From assembly GCF_000002995.4 (NCBI RefSeq), contig NW_025062479.1:14370221-14434220 (forward strand): 64,000 nt of DNA, written 5' to 3'. A program made the translations under genes and the position numbers. This document shows positions 13,413 to 24,370 of the stretch, piece by piece (position 1 is the first letter of the stretch; each line of letters starts with the position of its first letter). This DNA is from Brugia malayi. Its lineage: Eukaryota; Nematoda; Chromadorea; Rhabditida; Onchocercidae. The notes below the pieces were generated by a model. It was not told where the DNA came from and ran no database searches. It was given only the letters and a program-made list of their open reading frames with translations.

Positions 13413-15646
13413 GTATTGACAATTTGTCTATTCTGTCGCTATCTTTCTCAATCGTCCACTTCTACGACATCAAAATATAAGATCAAAAATATAATTGATG
13501 GCTAACAAAAATTTGTTAAATGATATACTTTAACATACAAAAGCTAACATTTATTAAATGTTGTTATCTAATTACCTACAACGAGTAGAATTGATTGTTC
13601 AAGAAAAAACCGAATAATTATTTTTAGAATTTATCGAAATTACATATGCTAATAAATTAAATATAATAGATCGCTTTAAAAAGCTTTAAATTAAAGAATA
13701 AATGAAATTTTATAAAGAAATTATTAATCAGTCATCTTATGCAAATTTAAATGAACAAATATGAGATGGTAGAAATAAGATAGAAATAAAAAATGGCAAA
13801 AAAAAGAAAAAAAAAAACCATTAAAATTAGGCACTAAGTGAACAGTTATTGAAATAGTAAAACTGTATTAAAATTATGATAATGAATATGTAATAAAAAG
13901 TTAAATTAATTACTATAGTATTAATAATTTAATTATGAAATTTTATTAGACGCAAATAAAAATTTCTTTTCATTCTTACTTATTTAACATATAAATGGAA
14001 AAGAAATGGGGTAAAATCCAATGTTTCAAAATACAATGTGAAATTTTAAATATGATAGAGTTAAGTGCGCTTATAATTTCAAATAAAATGTTGAATTTTT
14101 TTTGTTTTCTTTCTTCCTTCCTTTTTTCCTTTGTTTTCTGTTTTCATTACATTTGCGCTTCTAGGCTGCAAAAAAAGAAAGGAAGAGAGGGAAGAAGAAG
14201 AAAAAGAAAGAGAGAAAGGACATTTTTTTAAACATTTAATCATTCTGATAAATTAAGAATGGAATTAAGTTCTTTAATGGTACTTTTTTTCCTTTTCTTT
14301 TATTTTTTTTAGGTGTTTTGCTATTCATTTCTTTACACATTCAATATTCCATTTACATTTAATTTATGGAAAAGAAAAATTCCTCTTTTGCTAAGTTTGT
14401 ATTATTTAAATTTAACTTCTATAAAGAGAAAATCATTATATTTTAACTATATTATAAGTTAATTGTATAATCAAAAAAAAAATTTAACTGTACATTTGTA
14501 TGTTTATTTCATGCAAATTTTATTTCCAATTATAAAAAGCATTTAAGGCATTTTCTTCATTTTATCATTTTGATAAATAATAGTTAAAATCTTTTTAGTT
14601 TTATTTTTTTTTTCAAAATTTTTAAAATGTCATGAAAATAAAATTTTTAAGACTAAAAAAATTATTGATAAAATAGCTAACCGAATAGTCTGACCAGACT
14701 GTGATATTATTACTTGTTTTAAATCATAAGTAGAGGACATATTTAGACAGTCACTAATAATTATTTTAAATAATTAATTAATTGTGATTCGAAATTTTTA
14801 CAAAAGAAAAAAGAAATAGCGAATTAATCTTAATGGAGATATCATAAAACTTAATTTCGTTACAAAGTTTTCTTTTTTTTTTTTATTTGTTTCTTTAATA
14901 AAAAAAGTATTTGCAATTTTTTAATGTCTCTTTTAAATATTACATGTATTTTTCCCTACCAATTTATATCAAATCTGTCAACAAGTTTAACCAAATCACG
15001 TCATCAAATATAGACCATAGTAGATTAAATCTAGTCTAACTTAGCTTAATCCTTTACATTTCTTATTAAGCCATATATGTATTTCCTCTTGGGAATTGTT
15101 AACCTTTAAAAATGGAGCGCTGCTTTTCACCGCTTTTTAGTAACAAACATTTACAGCGCATGTAAATGAATTTAATAAAATGAAATTTCTTTTTTTTTTT
15201 TTCCCTGCGCATAGCTAATTCATAACATTTTATTAAACAAACAATACTCTTTAATAAATAACAGTTGTTCTCTTTTTTCTTTTTTTTTTTTTTTTTGAAA
15301 TTTTGTATTTTATGAAAATTTACGATAAATTATAAATAATAATTAGCAAATTTTATAATCTTTAATATACTTTAAAATCTACAAAATATCTATTGAAAAG
15401 AACAAAGAAAATGGAAAAAAATTATGAAAGAGTGAGAAAATTAAAAAGATATTATTGGGCATAAATATTTTATCTTACAAAATGAAATAATAAAAAAAAA
15501 GAATTAAAATATACAATTTATTAAATTAAAAAACATATACTGAAAATATTGAAATATATGGTAAAAAATGTACAGAAAAAATATTAAAATATAAAAAAAA
15601 AAATTAAAATAAAAAAATTTGTTGTTTAGAAAAAATTCGACTGCTA

Positions 15647-15648
<2 letters not shown>

Positions 15649-15678
<30 letters not shown>

Positions 15679-15686
15679 ATATATTT
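15649..15686. repeat. (AT)n microsatellite
   Basis: Interrupted run of AT dinucleotides. Confidence 0.85.
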
Positions 15687-16003
15687 CATATTATACTTTA
15701 ATTTTTTTTAATTTCTTTCTTTTGTAAATATGAAAAAGAAAAAAATAAAAATAAAGTGTTGTGTTACAAAATAAATAACATATAAGAAATGAAATTTTAT
15801 AAGATTGATAAAATAAAGTTCATGAATGCATTTTTATCACGTTATTAATGATAATTTGTTTCAGTTAATCTAACAAAATTTTTCATTCTCCATTAGTAAA
15901 AACTTATAGATAATGTTAAATGTTAACGAACAGTTTTCTGGTAATTTATCATTATGGAATGTGAAATGCGATTTTACTTTTTCTTTTTTTATCTTTTCTT
16001 TTT

Positions 16004-16095
16004 TATTATTATTATCATTATTGTTATTATTATTAATATTATTATTTTGTTATTATTATTGTTATTATTATTATTAATTGTTACTGTTATTATTT
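16004..16095. repeat. (ATT/GTT)n trinucleotide tract
   Basis: Imperfect TTATTATTATTGTTATTAT-type units with no coding context. Confidence 0.8.
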
Positions 16096-16618
16096 AAGCG
16101 ACAAAAATCTAGGCAATCATAACATAACTTGATAATTATTAAATTTTTTCTTCAAATTAATTAAGCTCTACAAGGAAAAATTTAACTTGTGTGAGTTTTC
16201 ATTAATTTAAATGCCAAATGATGGTAAATAAGAAGCGGAAATTAGTATTTTTTTTTTGATTCCGCTAAAAAAAATCAATAGCTTTTATTAAGCTAATCTT
16301 AGGTTTATTATTAACTTATTTTAACTTAGTTATAAGTATTTGTTCTAACCTTTAAATAATAACTGACTTCCCTAGATATTTTTCCAATTTTTTATAATTT
16401 GATTTTTAATTTTATAATCTTCGTATGCTCGAATATGCTCGATTAATTCCTCTATCATTAAAAATTGTATAAATAAACGCAAAAATAAAAAAAAAAATTT
16501 TTAACGTTTCCTTTCCTTTTTCTTTTGTCTAAAAAATGAATAAACATTAAGTAAGCATATAGTTAAACGAAAATTTTAGTTTTTAAATTAAAAAGAAAAG
16601 GAGAAAAAAAACGAAGTA

Positions 16619-16640
16619 TAATATATATATATATATATAT
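16619..16640. repeat. (AT)n microsatellite
   Basis: Uninterrupted TA/AT run, followed by a second shorter ATATAT stretch near 16657. Confidence 0.85.
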
Positions 16641-17121
16641 AAATATACATTTTTCATATATATATTTATTTATTAAACATTAAATTTAAGTGAAAATGAA
16701 AATGTCTTTATTATGCTTAAAGCATTATTCGATCATTCATTCTTCTATTTCAAATGCCTTTTACAGGAATAACTGATGATTAAATGATTGCTAAACATTT
16801 ACGAATGAATATTTTAAGCTCATTTCAACACCATTTAACATCATTTAGCAATACACACACATTTTACTGATTTTAACAAATTTGATTATGCTTTCCTCTT
16901 GCCATTAGCCTATTTCTTGTTCAAAATTGCAGTAACATAAGCATTCAACTTAAGCGCTTTCTTTTAACTTATCTTCTTTCCTTTTTTTTTAGAATTTTAT
17001 AAAATTAGTTACAAAATCAATGAAAGCTTTATTTCTTTTATTTTTTTTTTTCAGTTCCACTAGTAATTTGTATTAACTAAAATTTTTTGTTAAATAAAGA
17101 TTTTTGTTAGCATTTTGTAAG

Positions 17122-17286
17122 ATGCAGGACATTTGTCATCTGGTTGTCATAATTTATTATGCACACAAAATTTTTCTATTAAATTTGCCAGAAGAAGAGG
17201 AAATCAAATATGAGAAGAAAATTAAAATATTTCTTCTTCATCAACTAACTTATAATGTCTCTTCATCAATTCATATAGTTAGATAA
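17122..17286 (+). CDS. small open frame, 54 codons, unrecognised
   Basis: The ATG at 17122 opens a frame starting MQDICHLVVIIYYAHKIFLL and ending SSSIHIVR, with a charged EEEE patch in the middle. Acceptor-like sequences lie upstream (TTTTTTTTTCAG ending near 17054, TTTTGTTAG at 17110). No family is recognised and no neighbouring exon could be joined. It is slightly more varied in composition than the low-complexity frames around it, but chance is likely. Confidence 0.15.
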   Translation: MQDICHLVVIIYYAHKIFLLNLPEEEEIKYEKKIKIFLLHQLTYNVSSSIHIVR

Positions 17287-19350
17287 TCAATAAGTGTTAC
17301 ATTTTACTTAGAATTAATTATAAAAAGTTTAAAACGACTGAAATGAGATTGTTATTAACATAAAGCAATGTAAATAGTTATAATCTGTTCGATATAAAAC
17401 CTGTTATTAATAATTTGCCAGTAATATTAATCGGTATTTACGAGTGGAATTAAAAAATAAGTATTATTTTATGATGAAATAATAATAAACCTTAAAATAA
17501 TTACTAATATAAATTGTTAAATAATTCGATAATAATTAACAAAACCAATCAATCTTAAAATAGTTTTTAAAAAAGTCATAATTTTTAGATCGAAGATCAA
17601 TGATAGTAATAGCTATTGCATATTGATTTTTTTTGTAGTATTTCATTTGAATGTAATGTAAAGAGATGAACGGCACACTTTCATGTTTTATTCAATATTA
17701 CCAAATTAAATTGGTGAAAAAAAAAAGAAAACGAATTTTTTTTTAAAAAAATGTTACTTTATCGTTTTTGTTTTAAAACATGTGACACTTAAATTTCATA
17801 TGTTTAAAAAAGAATGTTTTTTTTTTTTTTTTTTTTTTTTTTTGCAAATTATAGATAATAAGTTTTAAACTTTTAAATAAAAAATTTTTGCTTTTAAACG
17901 ATAATAAATTTTTTATGAGTTTCAGTCATAAATGAATGAACTAAATAAAATTTTAGCGCATTAAAAAAAGGAAAGGAGTGACAAACAAATCAATCCAAAA
18001 TAATGCAAAACGATTATGTGATTTTTTTTTATTTATTATGAATAAAAATTAAAATTTAAAATATTTATTAAAAAAAAAAAAATGAATATCAAAGTGATGA
18101 AATGTACAAAATTTGTAGCAAACAATGCCAATTTTCTCCTCCACGTAAATGGACATTTCAAAAAGCTATCATAAATCAGAAGTGACAAGAAAAAAAAGCA
18201 AGAAAAAATGAGATGAAGAAGAGGAAGAAGAAAAAGATAAAATGAAAAGAAAAGCAAAGATGGAATGGGAATGAAATTCAATAGATTTCGATTATTTCGA
18301 TGTCGGAAGAAGTAAGCCGAAAAAAAAAGAAAAGAAAAAGAAATGCAAAAAAAGAAAAAAGCAAAGAAAATAGATGAAAAAGCTGAAAAATAAAAAGTGC
18401 TTGAAAAAAAAAAAAAAACAGAAGGAAAGAATGAAAGAGAAAGGCTTTTCTTCTTTTTTATTTTTTTTAATGTTTACAATAAATTTCTAATAAATAACTA
18501 ACTTTGATAAAATTTAAAAAAAAATTTTTTTGATGAAAAATTTTTAATAAAAGACATATGTAAATATGAGGAAAAAGAATAAATAAAAATCTAATTTTTT
18601 TGATGTAACATTTATGTAAACGAAGTATATGTATATAATACATCAATTTATTAAAGCAAATTTGCTGGATCTAATGATTTATTTCTTTTTTCTCGTTGCT
18701 TAATGTCAATTAACATTCAATATTTATTTTAATTTCATTTTTACTTCCAGCATACAAAGGCTGTAATCATGCAAACTTTTGCAATTTTTTTAACCTATTA
18801 ACATTCAATATTTATTTTATATAAACAATCTTAACTTTTTTTATTTGTTTAAAACGAACTAATCATATAATTTTTTTTTTCTTTTGTAAAAATAATAATC
18901 CATTTTTAGTAAACAATTAAATAATTTAATTTGTCAATAATCAAGCTATGAAAAAATCGAAAAACAAAAAAGTGAAAAATACTTCACTTGAATATGGATT
19001 AATTAGTTAAAACAAGACAATCTAATATAAATAAGTTAAATAAGAAGAAGCACGGCAAAAACAAAAAAGAAATTTTCTCAGAAATTTTTTTAATTAATCA
19101 AAAAATATCTTTAAAAAAATGAAATGAAATTACTTATAGTTAGAAAGGAGAAAGAGAGAGAGAGGGAGTAAAATGATAAATGAAAATGAGGAAATAGTAA
19201 AAGTTTTAGATTAGTCAAACCGTCATTTTCGATGTTAGTTTTGTTGTGTTAGTTAATCTTTGAAGAGTTAATAGTAGTCGGTAAAATTTAAGAGGGATAG
19301 TCTGTGCTAATGATAGAAGAGAGATGAGGAAAGAAGTGTTGAGATGAGAT

Positions 19351-19380
19351 GGGGCGCTAACAGGATTAGAAAAGCGCCCC
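19351..19380. repeat. GC-rich hairpin in AT-rich sequence
   Basis: GGGGCGCT (19351-19358) and AGCGCCCC (19373-19380) are exact inverted repeats separated by 14 bp. The surrounding 19320-19430 is unusually GC-rich and strand-asymmetric: purine-rich before, pyrimidine-rich after. Confidence 0.75.
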
Positions 19381-19584
19381 TTTCTTCCCCCTTTCCACCT
19401 CCTCTGCACCTCCTCTCTCTTTCTCATCTTCCAATAATGCTATTATTGTTTTTATTTCAAAATAAAACATTGAAGTTAAGCAGGTAGTGATTTCAACTCT
19501 GATGAAGCGCTTAACTGCTCTTATCACTGCAACTTCAATGAAATATCATTGAAAGATAACCAAAGTTTAGATACGATATTAAAT

Positions 19585-19830
19585 GATAAAATGTTGGTGA
19601 GTAATTTTAGTGATAACAGTGATAGTGCTAATGGTAAGATGTTGGTGATACTAGTGATAGTGAGGTATAGTAATGTTAACAGTAGGATGTTGATAATGTT
19701 AATGATAGCTAGCAGGGCTGATTTGTTAATAAAATGTTGGGTAGTGTTAGTGATAACAAATATAATGACGTCAATGATAAGATGTTGGTGATAGTGATGC
19801 TGACGATAAGATTTTGCTAGTGTTAATGAT
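19585..19830. repeat. 48-bp degenerate tandem repeat
   Basis: The core ATGTTGG/A recurs at 19591, 19639, 19687, 19734 and 19782, spacings 48, 48, 47 and 48, inside a longer similar unit (GATAAGATGTTGGTGATAGT). A shorter-spaced diverged unit follows at 19811. Because 48 is a multiple of three, the plus-strand frame stays open through most of it with a 16-residue periodicity. Confidence 0.75.
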
Positions 19831-20385
19831 AATTAGCAATATTGATATTGATAATAACATGTTTATAATTTGGAGATAAGATAATGATATTGTTGATAAG
19901 ATTATGATAATGTTAACGATGAATGACATTAACTTTATATTGCCACATAGCAATTGATTATTTAAAATCGGTCAAACAAAATATTTGGATCACAGCTGAT
20001 CATATCGACATGCTTCAAATGTTTTTGCAAATTTTTAACTCTGATTTCAGATTAAAGTGGGAATGTCTTCGTAAAAAAAATGCCGCATTTTAGAGCCTAG
20101 AATGAGAAGAAATTCATAAAGTGCATGAAATTTTAAAAATGAACAGAATCTTCAAAGTAGAATTGAGCAGAATTATTTTGACATTACTTCAACATTATGC
20201 AATGTAAAAGTATAAATTAAAATTATTTTTTGCAAAAAAACGAAAAATAAAGCCGGATGTTAATAAAATACAATTATAATACTTGAATTAAATGATATTT
20301 GAGTATTTCGATAAAATTCAATTCTTTTAATTTTTTTCATCACTCAAACACACAAGCAAATTTAATCATCGAATCACTGAATTAT

Positions 20386-20413
20386 AATACTGTAATATTG
20401 TTATTACAGTATT
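20386..20413. repeat. inverted repeat, 12-bp arms
   Basis: AATACTGTAATA (20386-20397) and its exact reverse complement (20402-20413) flank a 4-nt loop TTGT. Confidence 0.85.
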
Positions 20414-20729
20414 TGTATTATTATCACTTGGAAAGAACTCTTTTTGAATATTTGACAATTAATTAATATTGATATTCTCCATATTTTTTTCCCACATTTA
20501 TGAAATTTACACAAAATATTATATAATTGCATTTTAAATGCAATCATACTAGAATATCAATATTTTCCAATGGTTATAATTTTAAAAAAAACAAAATTTT
20601 AGCCATGCTTAAAAAAAAATTTTACAGTTTTCTTAAGATTATTTCACTATAAAAAAATATTTGTCGCATTATTCCACCATAACTTTATTTTATCACATAA
20701 ATATTATATAATTCGTGTTATGCATTACT

Positions 20730-21060
20730 TTTACTTCTGTCAACCCGGATTGTTATTATCTGTCATTTTTGCTAAAAAATATTCCATCATTATTCCATTT
20801 ATGATTGATATTTTTCTCCTATTTTTCTTTTTTTTTTTTTTTTTTTTTTGAAGTTGTTATGCTAAATATTAATTAAGTTTTATCAAAATACATTGCCTAT
20901 TTGAACGAGGGTATATTAATTAAATTTTAACTGTCTGATAAATATTTCCTTTTTATTTAATTAATTTCAATTTTAATTTGTGCATGACTTTTACTTCTAT
21001 CAATCGGATTGTGATTAATTGTCATTTTTGCTAAAAATTATTCCATTACTGAGTTTATCA
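20730..21060. repeat. diverged direct repeat pair
   Basis: ACTTTTACTTCTGTCAACCC-GGATTGTTATTA..GTCATTTTTGCTAAAAA at about 20727-20795 recurs with mismatches at about 20984-21048, 257 bp away. A second pair nearby (GTTAAAATTCTCTTCT..TTATTTTGCAATA at about 21093 and 22513) suggests local duplication upstream of the collagen. Confidence 0.6.
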
Positions 21061-22820
21061 ATATAATTTTGATCAAATTCCTTTATGATATAGTTAAAAT
21101 TCTCTTCTTATTTTGCAATATTTTCTTTTTTTCTGTTAAGTGAGAAATAGAATTTAGTAAGAAATAATTTTAAATATTTTAAGATTTGGAATATTTGATA
21201 AACAATCTAGATAATGGCAAATTAGGTTCAATATACATTTCTATTCAGTTTACTCAATTTTTTATTTTTTGTCTTTCGTTTTCTTCCATTTGTCAACATT
21301 TCTTCGCTTATCGTCTGCTTTTCATACATTCTGTTGACTTTAAAAAAGTTTTGAAAAAAAAAAAAAAAAGTTTAATCAGTGATAAGATGAAGAAAAAGCA
21401 ACAGAGCTGTTTAACGGTACTAGTTTTAAGAGTAATTTTGTTGCACGCTGACATTTGTCATTTTTTAAAAGAAAAAAAAATGAAGGAGAAAAGAAATAAT
21501 AATTTTTGCTTGAAATGATTCATAAATTATTTGAATTAAACTCAAAATTAAATTATAAGATAAAAATTTTCGTAAAAATTATTACTAATTTAATAATGAT
21601 AAATAGAAGGAACAATTGTTGTTGATGATTTAAAATAATAATAAATAATGATTTAAAATGATAACAAAAGCTATGGTATATCAAGTAAAATGATTATTTA
21701 AATTTTTTTCAAATTAGTTTATCTATATAGTTGCAAATTCGCCATAAGCCTATTAATTTTATTTATATAATTGTAGATTTTACATTCACAATAGTCGTAC
21801 TTAATTATTTACTACTTAAAATCTATAACTAAAATTTTCAATATTTGAAATCTTACTTGGGATGAAAAGGCATGAAAGAAAACAGTGAAAACTTTTGTTA
21901 TAAAATTTATAAATCTCGAGCCAAAATAATAATTTTAATTTTATATGAATTAAACATAATGTTCTACGTTGCAATTTTTTTGCCAAAAAAAGAAAAAATT
22001 TATTGCTTTTCAATCACGCTTCCATACATTTTATGTAGCACTCAGTGCTTCAACAAATATATTCTTAATAATAATTTATTGTTTTTACACAATTTTTATT
22101 ATTCATTATTTAAAATTCATTGTTATTTACAATTTGCTATTACACTTCATCAAATGTATTTCTAATGAAAATTTATTTTTATTTACAGCTTAATATTATA
22201 CTTATAATTTTATTGTCAATTCAAACAAATATTTTTTGATGCAATCAGTTGCAGGTTAATTAAATGACTTATTAAAAATTATTTTATGTTAAATTTCACT
22301 TCATAAATGACAATGATTTATTCTTATATTTTTATCTTTGACAAAAAAAAAACATTTATTTCTGCTAGCATTATTATTACAATTAATGCATCATTAACCA
22401 ATAAATGTGATGAAAAAAAAAAAGATGAGTGAAATAAGGTGTAAATAGAAATTTTGAACACTAAAATGTCTTTTAAGGTGTGACAATCCGGTTCCGTTCC
22501 AGATACGCGTCCGTTAAAATTCTCTTCTGCTTATTTTGCAATAATTTCTTTTTTTCTTTTAATTTAACTTTTTTTTTTCCTTTCATTTTAAGATGTATTA
22601 GTAAAACATTGTACTTAACACTTGCTAACATTTCCATCTCCTTTGCCTTCTCTTCTACCTTACAATTTTCTTTTGAAAATGTCAAATTTTTACCTTTATT
22701 TTTCATTTTACCTAAAAATGATATATAAATATTTTCTGATAGTGCTTAACATTTATAAGTAATCATTTGATGACTACATAATTGCATTTTTTTCGTTTTT
22801 TAATTCTTTAATTTTTATTG

Positions 22821-22825
22821 TACAG
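22821..22825 (+). promoter_or_regulatory. candidate spliced-leader acceptor of the collagen
   Basis: TTTTTATTGTACAG ends at 22825, five bases before the collagen ATG, with no open frame before it. This is what a nematode trans-splice acceptor looks like; a short upstream 5' UTR exon is the alternative. Confidence 0.5.
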
Positions 22826-22830
22826 GTAAA

Positions 22831-24370
22831 ATGACTTCTGCTAATGCTGTTGCTTATTCGGCAATTGGCTTATCACTGTTAAGCTTTATGATTAGCATTT
22901 ATTCATTAAAAGGCTTAGCATCTAAAATTGGTGTTATTAATGCAAAGATTATTGAGGAAGCAAAAGAATTTCGTGGATTGGAAAGTTATATTCGGTAATT
23001 TTAATCATTTTCTTTTTCTTTTTCTTTCAAATTATTAGCAATTTACTGATTAGCTTTTTATCCTTTTTGGTTTACTGCATTTTAAATGATTTAAATAAGA
23101 TTATACAACTTAAAAAGATTAATTTTCTATTCAAATTATCCATATATACCAATAAATAATATATAATAATAGATTCTAATTGCTTTGTTTTGATGAGAAG
23201 AAAATTTTCAATAATTATAATGAAAATTTTTAAAAGAGTTCAAAAACCAAATGAAAGAAATGAAAAAATCAAAAATATGCAGCAATTTTTTTTTTTAATA
23301 AATATATTGTTATAAAAACTTAATTTAATGAAATTAATAATTGCGAGATAATGGATTATGAAAAAAATGGATGTGAAATTGTTATATGAAATTGAAATTA
23401 ATGGATGAGTCAGAAAAGTAAAGTTCTTATAAATAATTTATTAGAATTCAAAATTAAGTTTTAAGTTGGATTTTTTTAATTTTTAAGATTTTCACTCATA
23501 AATACACATGCGTTTTAAGTCTTTAATCGATTAATAATTTTTTTTTTTTTTTTTTACAGAGATGAATATCATTACAAAATGGCTTCAGCTAGTTTTGACA
23601 ATATTAGGGTTGCAAGACAAGCTCCTCAATGTCAATGCAATCCAAATAATCGATGTCCACCTGGACCTCCTGGACCACCTGGTTTAAGCGGACAGGATGG
23701 AACACCTGGTAAAGCAGTCATAAAATACTAACAAAAATGCTTGCATTTATAATAAAATTTTGTCAACAAAATGTTGTCAAAATTTCCTATTCCATGCATA
23801 GAATGTTTAATTCTATGAATTAGTCTAATTGCAGGTCTACCAGGACCAGCTGGTGCACCAGGTCTTCCAGGTAACATGCCAGCTATTAATTATAACTATG
23901 AAGGACGTTGTCGCTCATGTCCTAATGGATCACCAGGATTACCAGGACCACCAGGACAACCAGGACGGCCAGGTAGCAACGGATTAAGAGGACCAGCTGG
24001 AAATCGAGGACCAAATGGTAATAGAGGATTACCAGGTCCACCTGGCCAATCAGGTGAAGCAGCACCACCAGGTCATCCAGGAGAACAAGGAATACCTGGT
24101 CCACCTGGACCACAGGGAGGAAAAGGATTACCAGGACCGCATGGATTACCAGGACAGCCTGGACCACCTGGTTCGCCGGGACAACCAGGTTTGGGAGGTA
24201 ATCAAGGATTACAAGGACGTCAAGGAACACAGGGACCAGTAGGACAAGCTGGAGCAGATGGACAACCTGGTTCACCTGGTCAAAGAGGTACACCTGGTAC
24301 ACCTGGTGAAGACGCTGCCTATTGCCCGTGTCCACACCGACGTATCGCTATATCACTTCAGAAAGCCTAA
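22831..24370 (+). CDS. cuticle collagen
   Basis: Structural protein of the nematode cuticle, secreted by the hypodermis and cross-linked outside the cell. Exons 22831-22994, 23560-23708 and 23835-24370 give 282 residues. Residues about 8-30 form the usual hydrophobic N-terminal segment, followed by a conserved non-collagen domain and a furin-type site RVAR at about 72-75. Cysteine cluster CQCNPNNRC precedes the first Gly-X-Y block ([16 protein letters not shown]..); an interruption with CRSC follows at about 122-125. A long Gly-X-Y domain with short breaks then runs to YCPCPHRR and a short tail. The three-exon layout, size and cysteine knots match the col/dpy/rol class, but the exact orthologue cannot be named. 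Expression of such genes usually follows the moulting cycle; no promoter element is identified here. Confidence 0.93.

Larger units (their letters stand above)
7710..22825. other. gene-poor AT-rich intergenic stretch (about 15 kb)
   Basis: Between the neuroligin start and the collagen. It is dominated by A/T homopolymers, polypurine runs (for example 11900-12010, 14175-14222, 18300-18430) and the repeats listed separately. Long open frames here are caused by these low-complexity tracts. Only the candidate at 12368-12682 and the small frame at 17122-17286 look at all gene-like. Regulatory sequence for the two flanking genes, which diverge from this interval, presumably lies here, but no specific element is recognisable. 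Confidence 0.7.

Noticed and set aside
13132..13419. Polyasparagine protein candidate
   Set aside because: Imperfect trinucleotide microsatellite; no signal, domain or exon structure around it.
18036..18281. Hydrophobic 81-codon frame on the minus strand
   Set aside because: It is the pyrimidine-rich complement of an A/G-rich low-complexity tract; Leu/Phe/Ser/Ile runs follow from composition, and no splice or family evidence exists.
23922..24335. Long minus-strand frame opposite the collagen
   Set aside because: Antisense shadow of the Gly-X-Y coding repeat.
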